In this document: positions 41,726 to 50,786 of the stretch, piece after piece
How the letters are laid out: each line of letters opens with the position of its first letter
Position numbering within the stretch: position 1 is the stretch's first letter
Source of the DNA: CAISIP01 sp965278985
GTDB lineage: Bacteria > Pseudomonadota > Gammaproteobacteria > Burkholderiales > Burkholderiaceae_C
NCBI GenBank assembly: GCA_965278985.1
Contig: OZ257131.1
Span: forward strand, 6,696,001-6,760,000
DNA: 64,000 bases
Direction of reading: 5' to 3'
Notes under the pieces: model-generated
What the model was told of the DNA's origin: nothing
Databases searched by the model: none
Seen by the model: only the letters and a program-made list of their open reading frames with translations
Made by a program: the position numbers and the translations under genes

Positions 41726-42668
41726 GCTTCAAGCCCATCCCACGCATGGCACGCAACACCGTGTAATAGGTTGCGACCGCCGCGAAGCGCGACCAGACCC
41801 CCACGGCTACCAACCACATCAGTGCACCAGGGTACTGGTGGCCAAAGAACTTGCGATAAAACCGCATCATTCCGCGGTGCTTGTGCCATTCGACGAACAC
41901 TGGCCGGGAGCGGCTGCTGCCTCCTTTGTCATGGACGACCCGGGCGTCAGGCACGAACAGAATGGTCCAGCCCTTCTTTCGCAGCATCATGGACAGGTCC
42001 AGATCTTCACAGTGCAGGAAATATCCCTCGTCCCACTGCCCGACATCGTCCATGGCAGCACGGCGTACAAGCATACAGGCACCGGAGATGGCCTCCACCT
42101 CAATGGGTTTGTCGGGCAGGGGTTGCTTGTGCAAGTGGAAATCGAAAAACACGCGCGGCCAGCGGTTTGCAAAACGTGACAACCCGAAAGCGCGCACGAA
42201 AGAACGCCATGGCGTCGGGACGGCGCGCCGACCGCCGCCTTGTTCGGTGCCGTCCAGATTGAGCAACAAGCCCCCAACCATTCCGGCAGCGGGGTGATCG
42301 TTCAATACCTGCCGTAAGCGGCTGCATGCACCGGGCTGCAACACGCAGTCTGGATTCAGGAAAAAGAGATCGGCCCCGCTGTCGGCATGCCGCATTCCCA
42401 CGTTGCAAGCGGTCGCGAAACCCAGATTCCTGTGATTGCGGACGACCCGCAAGCCTTGGTCGTTCCCGAAAACACTTGCAAGGTGAGCAAGACTACTGTC
42501 CGTGGAAGCGTTATCCACGACGATGACCTCATCGGCCTGTTGCATTGCAGACTCAACACTTGCATTGAGAAATCCATCGGCATTGAAGTTGACGATGATG
42601 ACCGTGAGTCGAACTGGGGGATGCGTGTCCAGGCACCACTTCTGGCCAGTGGTTTGTGATTCAGTCAT
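41718..42668 (-). CDS. Glycosyltransferase family 2 (rhamnosyltransferase-like)
   Basis: A 316-residue GT2 enzyme. LTVIIVNFNADGFL at residue 20 starts the GT-A fold, EVIVVDNASTDSS holds an acidic nucleotide-binding loop, NPDCVLQPGA is the metal-binding NPD motif, and EGYFLHCEDLDLSMMLRKKGW is the C-terminal catalytic block. A single hydrophobic stretch near the C-terminus may anchor it to the membrane. Start at 42668 is chosen because it begins shortly before the catalytic strand; the frame is open upstream to 42809. Overlaps the epimerase gene by eight bases. Probably adds a sugar to the lipid-linked glycan. Confidence 0.92.
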   Translation of the reverse strand: MTESQTTGQKWCLDTHPPVRLTVIIVNFNADGFLNASVESAMQQADEVIVVDNASTDSSLAHLASVFGNDQGLRVVRNHRNLGFATACNVGMRHADSGADLFFLNPDCVLQPGACSRLRQVLNDHPAAGMVGGLLLNLDGTEQGGGRRAVPTPWRSFVRAFGLSRFANRWPRVFFDFHLHKQPLPDKPIEVEAISGACMLVRRAAMDDVGQWDEGYFLHCEDLDLSMMLRKKGWTILFVPDARVVHDKGGSSRSRPVFVEWHKHRGMMRFYRKFFGHQYPGALMWLVAVGVWSRFAAVATYYTVLRAMRGMGLKRG

Positions 42669-42812
42669 ATGGGGCTGGCTGCGGATGAGTACAGCGGCCT
42701 TCCAGAGGAGGACGCCCGAAGAGAGGGATGATACAGAGAGGGCCCCCTGCGGGAATGGTGGGGTAAGACCACGGTCGTGCAGCTTGAGTAAGCCCACCCC
42801 CCGGGCCATAAA

Positions 42813-43124
42813 TCAGCGAGGGTGGTCAGAAACGAATTCCAACCTTGGTCGGACGCCGCCGATCTTCCCATCCTTCAGCCTATCCGCGACGTGTTCCCCT
42901 GTGACATCGGCGGAGTTGATCTGTAAGCGTTCAGACGTCCATCTTGAATCAACGATAAGAGCATAGGAGGCTCGCGGGGTCGAGCCGATCTGCATAGCGC
43001 TGCAGGGTGCCCCGTCGGCGTACCTAAGGCACGCTACGCGCCAGCGCAACCGCGCGCTGCAGCCGGCGCGGGCCAAGATTTCCCCAAAAACATTTAGCGC
43101 CCAATGGTGACTCGGCGCGATCAC
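42813..43124 (-). CDS. Orphan 103-residue ORF, possibly a gene remnant
   Basis: Starting at GTG 43124, which overlaps the acyltransferase stop as GTGA, a frame of 103 residues runs to a stop at 42813. It reads like protein (ALNVFGEILARAG, ASYALIVDSRWTSERLQI, HVADRLKDGKIGG) but matches no family I recognise. The four-base overlap is typical of this locus, so it may be the N-terminal remnant of a once larger gene. It lies in a transposon-scarred part of the locus. Low confidence that it is expressed. Confidence 0.35.
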   Translation of the reverse strand: MIAPSHHWALNVFGEILARAGCSARLRWRVACLRYADGAPCSAMQIGSTPRASYALIVDSRWTSERLQINSADVTGEHVADRLKDGKIGGVRPRLEFVSDHPR

Positions 43125-44227
43125 CTCAATGGTGAGCAGCGGGCTTGGGCATTCTGAGGCCCTGACCAACGGCGCATCGGGCGCCGCAAATTCAAAAACA
43201 TGAGCAGCGGGCGTTCTATCAGCTTGTGAGTAACCAAACCGAGTGCGATGGTCACAAGCACCAAAGTGCTTATTCGGAGCACGTGTAGAACGGCGGTTTC
43301 CGAGCTCAACCCCATCAACAATGTTGCTCTTGCCAATAAGGGGAAAGCCGTTAAGTGAATCAGGTAGATGACATACGAAGCATTGCCGATGGCTACGACC
43401 CAGCGCGGCAGTTTCCATCCGTTTCCCGACCACTCCCAGGACACGGTACCGTAAATCAGCAGCGCGGAAGCAACAGAAAACTGAATCAGGCGATGCTCTC
43501 CGCTTTCCATATCCATCCAGTTGAACGCATTGGCGATGCCGCTTGCGGCCAACCACAGCACGCCCAACAAAATGGCTAGCCGACCGTAACGTGTTTTCAG
43601 TTTTAGTGTGATGAGCGCGACTGCACAACCGGGGAGGAAATAGAGGAACGCGGACACGTATCGCGCAAGGGCGGGGGCCAACTGTGCTACTGCCTCGACC
43701 TTGAATGCGAAGAGCAGGAAAGCCCCAGCAACGCCTACCCAAAACGCGACTCGTGGCGGAAAGAAAAGCAGTGTCGAGAACAGTAGATAGAAAGCTAGTT
43801 CGTAGTGCAAAGACCAAGCCTGCGGAATAAAGCAGTTCTCGTGGACCGCCAATGCAAAGGCCCTTATAAGAGCTACGGGTTCACTGCACTGGGTAACGTC
43901 GAACCAGCCCATAAAAATGGCTACTGTTCCCATCCAGACCAGCCAGTAGACGGGATAGATCCGCAAAGTCCTCCGCCACAAAAATTCGCGGACCGCGCCC
44001 GTCAACCCGAACTTGCCCTGCGAGATATAGACCATCAGAAAACCGGATATGGCGAAAAACAGTTCTACGCCTCCGAAACCGAAATACGAGAATGGTTTGA
44101 ATACGCTGATGGGCGCCTTCCAGTTCTGCTCAGTACCTGCTGCATGAAAGAGGACGACCATGACTACAGCAAGCGCACGCAGGCCCTGAATATTTTCGAT
44201 GCGGGCACCAACTGGCAAGGTATTCAT
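43121..44227 (-). CDS. Acyltransferase family 3 (OafA/YrhL-like) membrane protein
   Basis: A 368-residue integral membrane acyltransferase of the acyltransferase-3 family, which adds acetyl or other acyl groups to surface sugars. It shows the signature NIQGLRALAVVMVVLFHA at residue 12, GGVELFFAISGFLM, and a W-S-L-HYELAFYLL loop before ten or so hydrophobic helices, ending with IERPLL. Codon use is less GC-rich than the flanking genome. No gene lies directly upstream, so it probably has its own promoter in the AT-rich 44335-44380 area; a weak TTGGAC ... CATTAT pair with a 19-base spacer can be drawn there. Probable role: O-acetylating the glycan. Confidence 0.92.
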   Translation of the reverse strand: MNTLPVGARIENIQGLRALAVVMVVLFHAAGTEQNWKAPISVFKPFSYFGFGGVELFFAISGFLMVYISQGKFGLTGAVREFLWRRTLRIYPVYWLVWMGTVAIFMGWFDVTQCSEPVALIRAFALAVHENCFIPQAWSLHYELAFYLLFSTLLFFPPRVAFWVGVAGAFLLFAFKVEAVAQLAPALARYVSAFLYFLPGCAVALITLKLKTRYGRLAILLGVLWLAASGIANAFNWMDMESGEHRLIQFSVASALLIYGTVSWEWSGNGWKLPRWVVAIGNASYVIYLIHLTAFPLLARATLLMGLSSETAVLHVLRISTLVLVTIALGLVTHKLIERPLLMFLNLRRPMRRWSGPQNAQARCSPLR

Positions 44228-44688
44228 TTGCCCGATGACCGATCAAGGCCTGACGGATCGAGGGTGACCTGTGGCACAGCTTGAGGCATGATCTGCCGAC
44301 TGACGAAGTGTGTACTTCCCGCTGACCTCTAACCGACCACGTAATTGCATAATGACTAATGAATTACTTCATAGTCCAAGTAAAGCGACATGGATGTCAG
44401 TCGCGGTGACGAGAGAGTCGATGCTCGCAGAGCGCCCCCCACGGAAAGAACCTACATCCGATCCGATTGGCCGCGTGAAACAGTCCTCACCGTGCCCTCC
44501 ACCTGCATGATGCGTTGGCGATGGAAATGGGCGAGTAGGACAAGGGAGGTAGCCGACGTGCGAAGTTTGCGCGCGGAGTGGTGGCAGAGGCTTGTCGCGG
44601 ACTCAGGTTCCGAGACTTGACTTACTCGCAGGGAGAAAGGAGCCACGAATCAGCGAGAAACTGCGTAAGGGGCTGGTGAGCCCATTTT
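44228..44688. other. Intergenic stretch, no gene seen
   Basis: Between the acyltransferase start and the transposase pieces I see no supportable gene. The GC content is locally low, and an AT-rich segment at 44335-44380 may hold the acyltransferase promoter. The short frames here have no recognisable motif. Confidence 0.6.
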
Positions 44689-45060
44689 GTGATGCGGTGC
44701 GAGCAAGGCATGGTGTGCACGATGGAGATGACGCTCACGATGTCGAACGAAGAACGCCGCCCCCTGTGTAGAGGCTGCAGCCTGCAGCTCAAGCTGGAGG
44801 TGGTCGGCCAATGGCACCAACCCGGCGCCTCGATTGCTCCTATCGCGTTGGCGCACGGCATCAACGCCAAGATCGTGTACCGCTGGCTGCGCGAACACGC
44901 GCTAGGACAGCTGGCGGTGGCGGCGACGAAAAATTCGGGTTTCATACCTCTGCGGTTGGAGGCGTCTTCCCACGCGAGATCACACGGCCCAGCCGAGCCG
45001 GATATCTGCGTGGGGATTCGCCGAGGGGCCAACGCGTGACGTTGACCTGGCCGCTGCAGG
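44689..45060 (+). pseudogene. IS66-type TnpA accessory transposase, frameshifted
   Basis: The frame from about 44740 matches the IS66 TnpA (OrfA) protein: a helix-turn-helix region LQLKLEVVGQWHQPGASIAPIALAHGINAKIVYRWLREH, followed by the variable middle and a C-terminal strand. The stop after GIRRGANA at 45039 cuts it, but shifting one base restores VTLTWPLQGG, the expected C-terminus, up to 45060. The upstream ends and tnpB/tnpC are absent. It is a remnant, abutting an IS3-type fragment in the opposite orientation. Confidence 0.72.
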
Positions 45061-45065
45061 GGGGA

Positions 45066-45223
45066 AACACATTTGCGCAATGTCTCGCGTGTGCAGCCGA
45101 TCTTCGCGGCAATCGACTCGATTGCCGCCCACTGCGACGGGTACTGGTCCTCGGCATCGAAGACCATGCGCACGGAACGCTCGATCACCTCGGGGGAAAA
45201 CTCCGGGACTTTCTCATGTTGGC
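45066..45223 (-). pseudogene. IS3-family OrfA fragment
   Basis: On the minus strand, residues EFSPEVIERSVRMV ... YPSQWAAIESIAAKIGCTRETLRKC read as the N-terminal helix-turn-helix of an IS3-family OrfA. The natural ATG (45217) is out of frame with this region, and the fragment ends at the junction with the IS66 remnant near 45065. No OrfB or terminal repeats are seen. A decayed insertion. Confidence 0.7.
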
Positions 45224-45264
45224 TCCATGCTCAATCGAAGGAGTCTCCGAAAATCCGGGGCGGT

Positions 45265-45447
45265 TCACTTGGCGAATCCGCAAGGTCTTTTCACCAGCGC
45301 CGGGCAATCATCCGACCAGGCGTTGTCCACCAGTACTCCCTCGTCGGAGTGCTCCAGTGCCAGTGGGATGTAATCCACCAGCAAGGCAATGGAGTTGTAG
45401 CTGCCGACAATGGTTGTCAGTGAATGGACGGTGTGGGTGGCCGTCAC
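45265..45447 (-). pseudogene. N-terminal relic of a family 2 glycosyltransferase
   Basis: A 60-residue frame starts at GTG 45447, overlapping the stop of the upstream GT2 gene (GTGA), and stops at 45265. Residues SLTTIVGSYNSIALLVDYI ... LVDNAWSDDCPALVKR match the first strand, helix and acidic loop of GT2 enzymes (consensus I-V-YNS ... VVDNASSD), with decayed residues. The rest is gone; transposase remnants begin about 40 bases on. It is a broken next gene of the operon. Confidence 0.65.
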
Positions 45448-46415
45448 CACCACCCGGCCCTGAGCAATTTCAGAACCCGCAATGTGCCAACCTTTCTTTG
45501 TGACTGGATGACGATGCGATCTCGCCAGACGGCCGGAAGCTGTCTGATCGCGTCCCGCTTGGCCAACCATACGGGGTGCCCCCGCCCCATCATGCTGGCA
45601 GCCAGCAGATACAACAGGTTGAGCCCCACGTGGGGTATCAGAAAGATCCAGAACAAGGGGCCAGGCATGTTCTTGACGTAGTTGAAAACCAGGTTGCGCT
45701 GGCCGTGATAAACCGAAAACTCGCTCCTGCGGCCGGTGAGTGCCGATCCTATGTGGCGTACGACGGACTCCGGTACATAGCGCGAACCATGGCCTGTCAG
45801 CAACAGTCTGAATCCCAGATCGACGTCCTCCACATAGCAGAAGAAGCGTTCGTCGAAGCCGCCGACCGCCAACAGCGCCGGCCTGCGATATAGCGCTGCT
45901 GCTGCGCAGGGCGAGAAGATGGCGTCTTCCCGGGTGAAGCATCCCTGCGCGTGGCGGCCATGGCCGCGGCGGCCGGGCTTTCCGGCCATGCTCAGGTAGT
46001 CGCCTGCGCCATCCAGCAGAGTGGGATCGGAGTGATCCAGCATGCGGCTCCCGAAGGCTGCCGTATCCGGACAGCGCTCCGCCGCCGACACCAACGCTGC
46101 CAGCCAGCCCGGCTCGGGAAAGGCATCCGGATTGAGTAGGGCGATGAAGGCCACGTCCGAACAGTGGTGAATTGCCACGTTGTTGGCAGCAGCGAAGCCT
46201 CGGTTATCCGGCAATTCGATCAATTCGCAGCCCGCAAACCGCGTCAGCACCGAACGCAGCGCCGGTACATCGTCGCTTCCGTTGTCCACGAACACCACGC
46301 GTGCCGGGGCAACCGTCTGGCGCATCAGCGCATGCAACACTTCTTCTACGAGGTGCGCGGATTTCCAGGTCACGATGACGACCGCGACGCTGACCGCCTT
46401 CTTGCCCTGTGCCAT
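45444..46415 (-). CDS. Glycosyltransferase family 2
   Basis: A 323-residue GT2 enzyme with VAVVIVTWKSAHLVEE at the start, VFVDNGSDD acidic loop, LLNPDAFPEPGWL metal motif, and GFDERFFCYVEDVDLGFRLLLTGH as acceptor-side catalytic block. A hydrophobic helix near residue 265 (LFWIFLIPHVGLNLLYLLA) suggests membrane association. Its ATG abuts the upstream acyltransferase stop (46416/46415). It is the last intact gene of the long glycan operon; its stop overlaps a GT2 relic. Adds an unknown sugar. Confidence 0.92.
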   Translation of the reverse strand: MAQGKKAVSVAVVIVTWKSAHLVEEVLHALMRQTVAPARVVFVDNGSDDVPALRSVLTRFAGCELIELPDNRGFAAANNVAIHHCSDVAFIALLNPDAFPEPGWLAALVSAAERCPDTAAFGSRMLDHSDPTLLDGAGDYLSMAGKPGRRGHGRHAQGCFTREDAIFSPCAAAALYRRPALLAVGGFDERFFCYVEDVDLGFRLLLTGHGSRYVPESVVRHIGSALTGRRSEFSVYHGQRNLVFNYVKNMPGPLFWIFLIPHVGLNLLYLLAASMMGRGHPVWLAKRDAIRQLPAVWRDRIVIQSQRKVGTLRVLKLLRAGWW

Positions 46416-47471
46416 TCAGGTTTTGCCGAAGCCCGGACTCGCTGGCACTTCGCCACGCATGCGTGCGAGGAGCTTCTCCCTCAGCCAACCCATACCTGGA
46501 CGCTCGATAAGCTGATAGGACACCGCTGAAATGCCCAGCGCAAGCGCCAGAAAAATGCCTCCGCGATACCCGTCGTCTAACGAGAGGCCGTAGGTGGCGT
46601 TGTACATTGCTCGCCATCCAGTTTGCGTACCCAGGATATTGATCAACAGATAGTGCCAGATGTAAAGGCTGAACGACACCTTGCCGACCCATCGCATGGG
46701 CTGGCTCAGCACCTTGCCGGCCGCGGGAGCCGCCATGGCCGCCGCGAACATGGCACCTGCGGCCAGTCTGCCCCAGATCTCCTGCGCCGCGTAGGGCTGG
46801 GCCGTGTTCTGCATGAGGCTGAAGACGATAAGGGACAGGCAAGCCCACGCAGGCCGCCGTTCGGCGAAAAGGATGCCGACGGTAAACAGATGAAATACAG
46901 AAAGGAACTGCGAAAAGGTCGAAGGTAGCCAAGACAGAAGAATCGCCAAGCCGCCAATCCACGGCAGCAACGTGACGCGCACGAGCAGCAATAGCGGCAC
47001 CAGAGCATAGAAAAGAGCTTCGTGCGTCAAGGTCCACAGCACCGGATTCAGATCTCTGCTCACAGAAGGATTCAGACTCTGGGTCAGCGTAAGGTGGCGC
47101 AGTACGACTTCCAGCGTCACATTCGGCTGGTAGGCCGAGTCCAAGTGCGGCAGGACGAACACCACAAAGGCGATGTTGGCGAGGTACAGCGGGAGCAGAC
47201 GCGTGACGCGGTGGATTCCGTAGGTCATCAAACCTGTAGGACGGCGAATCACCTGGGCGCTGTTCCATATCAGGAATCCGCTCAAGATGAAGAACAGGTA
47301 GACGCCAAAGCGTCCGAGAAACACTTTCTGTACGCTGTCCAGGCCCAGCAGAAGCAATCCAGCATGGTCCGCATGCGAGACCAGCACCACCAGCGCTGCG
47401 ATGCCCCGGAGTACGTCGAGATAGTGGCTTTGGATGACCGGTTTGCTCCGGTTTGCCTGCTGTGAACTCAC
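46416..47471 (-). CDS. Acyltransferase family 3 membrane protein
   Basis: A 351-residue integral membrane acyltransferase-3 protein, second of its type in the locus. It has YLDVLRGIAALVVLVSHADH (catalytic His region), FGVYLFFILSGFLIW, WTLTHEALFYALVPLLLL and SFSLYIWHYLLI ... IERPG near the C-terminus, with about ten membrane helices. It should transfer an acyl group from a cytoplasmic donor to the glycan. Gap of 9 bases to the GT8-like gene upstream and zero to the GT2 downstream, so all are one transcript. Confidence 0.92.
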   Translation of the reverse strand: MSSQQANRSKPVIQSHYLDVLRGIAALVVLVSHADHAGLLLLGLDSVQKVFLGRFGVYLFFILSGFLIWNSAQVIRRPTGLMTYGIHRVTRLLPLYLANIAFVVFVLPHLDSAYQPNVTLEVVLRHLTLTQSLNPSVSRDLNPVLWTLTHEALFYALVPLLLLVRVTLLPWIGGLAILLSWLPSTFSQFLSVFHLFTVGILFAERRPAWACLSLIVFSLMQNTAQPYAAQEIWGRLAAGAMFAAAMAAPAAGKVLSQPMRWVGKVSFSLYIWHYLLINILGTQTGWRAMYNATYGLSLDDGYRGGIFLALALGISAVSYQLIERPGMGWLREKLLARMRGEVPASPGFGKT

Positions 47472-47480
47472 GCCCGCATT

Positions 47481-48365
47481 CTACGGATCCATCCCCGCAC
47501 GCGGCAGCAGGCGCGACGCTAAGCGCCTGGCCCTTTGCAGCACCCCGCCACCCCTTGGCAAACGGCGGTATGGCGCGACGAACGCACGGTCCGCTTGGCG
47601 CGCCTGCGCGGCCAGCGCCTTGGGATCGTCGACTCCCGCCTCCAGCTGTGCCAGCAGTGAAGGACGCACGTTGGAGGCCGCCACTTCGCGGACGACTTCG
47701 GAGCGTGTGATGAAGCCGGCCTCCAATGCGCGGCGCAGACATCCCACCCACAGATGGGCCAAGCCATTGGCAGTCGACACCCAGGGCTGCGTGTGCATGT
47801 CGGTGTAGTGCAACAAACAAGTGCCTTGCGGATCAAAGCTTTCCAGGCTGTTCCACGCCTCTGGAAGAACCCGCCCCACGTCGGCCGCGACACACATTTC
47901 ATGCAAGAGCTGTTCGTAGCTGAAGCGCCCTGCATCGAGTCCACGAACGATTTCCTCGATGCTCCAGCGCAGGCGCGCGCAGTCCAGCAGCATCACGCTG
48001 AACTGACCCTTGCGGCCATGCGCCCCTGTCTCCTGAACTGCCAAGAGCTCATGCCGCTTCATCGGGTGGTTCCAGAGCGACGCGATGTCCGCGAACACCT
48101 GCATGTCTGCATCGAGGTAGATCGCGCGGCCGCGGTATCCACAGAGCTCGGGGATGAGGAAACGCTGGAAGGAGAAGGGCGTGCGCGGCTGGTTGCGCGC
48201 ATGCATGGGCATTGGAATGGTCAGCCCGAAAGAGTCGATGGAACGCAGTTCGATGGGCAAGCTGCTGGTTTCCCGAAGAGAGAACTCCAGCACACGCATG
48301 GGAAGCCATTCTCCGGGCGTCGCAGCGATGAAGATGCGTATGGGGTCAGGCATTCTCTGTGCCAT
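47481..48365 (-). CDS. GT8-like glycosyltransferase
   Basis: A 294-residue retaining glycosyltransferase of GT8/glycogenin-like fold. It has IRIFIAATPGEW, the DXD motif in AIYLDADMQVFADI, the loop LLDCARLRW, and the C-terminal block WNSLESFD ... LLHYTDMHTQPWV. It is a close relative of the gene at 59122-60063 (same blocks, same order), so the locus holds two diverged copies. Start 48365 is taken because it follows the upstream methyltransferase stop by 19 bases; ATG 48353 is just as likely, with AGAGA immediately upstream. Confidence 0.88.
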   Translation of the reverse strand: MAQRMPDPIRIFIAATPGEWLPMRVLEFSLRETSSLPIELRSIDSFGLTIPMPMHARNQPRTPFSFQRFLIPELCGYRGRAIYLDADMQVFADIASLWNHPMKRHELLAVQETGAHGRKGQFSVMLLDCARLRWSIEEIVRGLDAGRFSYEQLLHEMCVAADVGRVLPEAWNSLESFDPQGTCLLHYTDMHTQPWVSTANGLAHLWVGCLRRALEAGFITRSEVVREVAASNVRPSLLAQLEAGVDDPKALAAQARQADRAFVAPYRRLPRGGGVLQRARRLASRLLPRAGMDP

Positions 48366-48384
48366 CGGAACAGCAGATCCAGGG

Positions 48385-49122
48385 TCAGCCGCTCTTGCGG
48401 CGTACTCCAAGCGAACGGCGATGGAAAATCCGCTCCATGTCTGGCCTCGCGGCGAGCATTTCGTTGACCGCTCTGGTGCATCCTGAATAGGAAGAGTAGT
48501 CATCGAAGACCAGAATTCCGCCGGGCGACAAGTGGGGCAGGATGCGATCGATGCAGGTGCGCACCGGCTCGTACCAATCGCAGTCGATGTGCGCCAGCGC
48601 CACCGGCCCGCGCGGATGCAGCGTATCTTCGAATAGGCCTTGCACCAGATGGACGCGGTCCCGCGCCGCGTCGACACCGAAGGACACAAGGTTCGCCCGC
48701 ACCTTGTCGATTAGATTGTCGATGTAGCCATAATAGACATCTCCACCGATTCCCGATGAAGCGCCGGAGCGGATGACGTCGTAGCGCCGGTGCGCGTCTT
48801 CGCCGTCCCCTTCGCCAGGTGAAGGAATCATTGAGAACACGTCATACAGGCGCAACTCCGTCGCCGGCGCCTTCATCTTGGCGAGCAGGATCGCGGACCC
48901 GCCCAGCGCGACACCAGCCTCCAGAAAGTCGCCTGCCACGCCTTCGGTCCGCACGCGCACTGCCGCGTCGAGCAGATTCTCCAGTTTGGGAGGTCCACAA
49001 TACGTGAGGTTGGCAGCGCGAATCCGTTGGATGGTCGTTTCCGATTCGGCACGAAACGTTGCCTCGTCCAGCGGCGTGCGTACTGGCCAGCGGCCCAGCA
49101 GACGGTTCAACAGCGTTATCAA
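48385..49122 (-). CDS. TylF/MycF-family sugar O-methyltransferase
   Basis: A 245-residue SAM-dependent methyltransferase of the TylF/MycF family, which methylates sugar hydroxyls in macrolides and surface glycans. It shows VAGDFLEAGVALGGSAIL (SAM loop), LRLYDVFSMIPSPGEGD, the metal-site block VALAHIDCDWYEP and GGILVFDDYSSYSG (metal-binding Asp pair). Both ends overlap or abut neighbours: it overlaps the pyruvyltransferase by four bases upstream. Probably O-methylates the terminal sugar or a repeat sugar. Confidence 0.92.
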   Translation of the reverse strand: MITLLNRLLGRWPVRTPLDEATFRAESETTIQRIRAANLTYCGPPKLENLLDAAVRVRTEGVAGDFLEAGVALGGSAILLAKMKAPATELRLYDVFSMIPSPGEGDGEDAHRRYDVIRSGASSGIGGDVYYGYIDNLIDKVRANLVSFGVDAARDRVHLVQGLFEDTLHPRGPVALAHIDCDWYEPVRTCIDRILPHLSPGGILVFDDYSSYSGCTRAVNEMLAARPDMERIFHRRSLGVRRKSG

Positions 49123-50174
49123 GACGGTAGACTCCGGACGAATGTTTGCATGGATCGGTATGCTTCTCGGGCGTTACGCCGGACGATCTCGAAGTCGAAA
49201 TCCCAGTGACGGTGCAACGCTTCGGGTAGCGGCAGCGGAAAGCCGAGAAACTGTGCCATGCCGACGGACCGATTGTCCACCGGCACGAGGAAGCTTCGCT
49301 TGTTGCGGCTCAGGAACAGCAGATGCGCATGGAGTCGGCTGCCCACATGCAGGTCGACCTGCTCGTAGAAGCGGATGCAGGCATCCGCATCTGTCATGAC
49401 CACGGGCTTGAACCCGCGCGAACGCGCATACGCCCGCAGGCCTTCCACGCGATTGGCCAAGGTATCTGCGCCACGGCGCAGCAAACGGTGCCGCAGTGCC
49501 TCTCCCCAGGTGGGCGGAGAAAAGTTCTGATGCACCACGAAGTAGCGACGCGCCTTGGGAAAACGCCGCGCGACGATATCGATGAGTGCCGTCTCCCGGT
49601 TCCAGAATTCGCCTCGTTCGGTTGCTGTCACCGCGACAGAGTCCTCTGCATGCGCGAAGCGCGCACTGTCCAGAAGCGGGGCGTCGTACAGCACGGGACA
49701 CCCTGTCATCAGGAACCTTTCGGCCAGATGCGGCAAGCTGGCACGCAGATATGCTACTGTCATTGGACAGCGCCAGGACGAGAAGGAAATTCGTTCATGC
49801 ACCTGTTCGAGCACTGCCTTCGTTTCATGCCCCATCAGGTCATTGAATCCGGGCTCGCCATGAACCCCTATGCCGAAGGGAACGAACTTCCATCCCTGCT
49901 GCGCGATTTCGCCGGCCGTCAGACCCGGCCACACCGTATAACGGTCGTTGAGCTGATTGGCCCCGGCAAGCACCACCAGATCCGCGCTTCGCATCGACTC
50001 CCTGGACGCCTCGTCCGGGGGAACGCGCGGCGAGAACACCTTTTCTGCATCGAATGTCTGACGAAGCTGGCGCTCGATCCCACGCAAGATGAATCCATCG
50101 CCGAGATTCGTGACCTTGCGGCCATTCAGGGAGGGTGGGATGGGATACGGGCTGAGGGCCGCGAGGCGGGTCAC
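49119..50174 (-). CDS. Polysaccharide pyruvyl transferase family protein
   Basis: A 351-residue protein of the polysaccharide pyruvyltransferase family (CsaB/WcaK type), which adds ketal-linked pyruvate from PEP to sugars. It has the N-terminal NLGDGFILRGIERQL block, DLVVLAGANQLN, GIGVHGEPG and the C-terminal VDLHVGSRLHAHLLFLS, where R-x-H is the key basic pair. Pyruvylation would add a negative charge to the glycan. It overlaps genes on both sides by four bases, firmly within the operon. Confidence 0.88.
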   Translation of the reverse strand: MTRLAALSPYPIPPSLNGRKVTNLGDGFILRGIERQLRQTFDAEKVFSPRVPPDEASRESMRSADLVVLAGANQLNDRYTVWPGLTAGEIAQQGWKFVPFGIGVHGEPGFNDLMGHETKAVLEQVHERISFSSWRCPMTVAYLRASLPHLAERFLMTGCPVLYDAPLLDSARFAHAEDSVAVTATERGEFWNRETALIDIVARRFPKARRYFVVHQNFSPPTWGEALRHRLLRRGADTLANRVEGLRAYARSRGFKPVVMTDADACIRFYEQVDLHVGSRLHAHLLFLSRNKRSFLVPVDNRSVGMAQFLGFPLPLPEALHRHWDFDFEIVRRNAREAYRSMQTFVRSLPS

Positions 50175-50722
50175 TTCCTGCCCGCCGCGATCAGATACGG
50201 GTTGGGTGACTGCCGCACTATCACTTCATCCGTCACTTCTTCATAGTGTTCGAAAAAGATCTCGCGCACCGCTTGTTCGCTGAAGCGGTAATAGTCGGCG
50301 TTGTAGGCCAGGCCATGACGCGCGTAGGTCAGCGTTGTGAAATCCTTGTCGGAGGGCAGTGTCATGTAGATGGGAACTCCCACCACGAAGTAGCCTCCTG
50401 GACGCAGCACGCGGTGGACTTCGCGCGTGCTGCGCCAGAAATAGCGGTCGTGCTCCAGTACGGAGCAACTCAGCACGCAATCCAGGCTGCCGTCGGCGAA
50501 TGGGAGCTTGTTGCCGTCGCCGATGACCCGGTGGGTTCGCGCAAGCTGTTCTGTCACGCGGTCGAAACGCAAGTTCAACGCGATCCGCGTTCCCGAATCG
50601 AAGGCTGGGATGGACAGCAGCGTCCACCCGCCGGCACCCACTTCTACCGCAGTCCACGGTTTCCTCGTACCCAGGCGCCGCTCTACCACATCGGCGAAGC
50701 AATCGAAGACCGCAGGACTCAC
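50171..50722 (-). CDS. Class I SAM-dependent methyltransferase
   Basis: A 183-residue methyltransferase. The SAM loop VEVGAGGWTLL is unusual but in the expected place; DGNKLPFADGSLDCVLSCSVLEHD and EVHRVLRPGGYFVVGVPIY are typical of class I enzymes acting on small molecules. The GTG at 50722 is chosen because GGAGG lies 8 bases upstream; there is no in-frame ATG after the upstream gene's stop. Another GTG at 50764 has no ribosome site. Overlaps the pyruvyltransferase gene by four bases. Acceptor unknown; a surface glycan is likely from context. Confidence 0.85.
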   Translation of the reverse strand: MSPAVFDCFADVVERRLGTRKPWTAVEVGAGGWTLLSIPAFDSGTRIALNLRFDRVTEQLARTHRVIGDGNKLPFADGSLDCVLSCSVLEHDRYFWRSTREVHRVLRPGGYFVVGVPIYMTLPSDKDFTTLTYARHGLAYNADYYRFSEQAVREIFFEHYEEVTDEVIVRQSPNPYLIAAGRK

Positions 50723-50786
50723 TGGACAACCCTCCGCGTTGACGCGGCTGCAGGTGCTGAGCACTTTTGGAATGGCCGGAGGCTGC

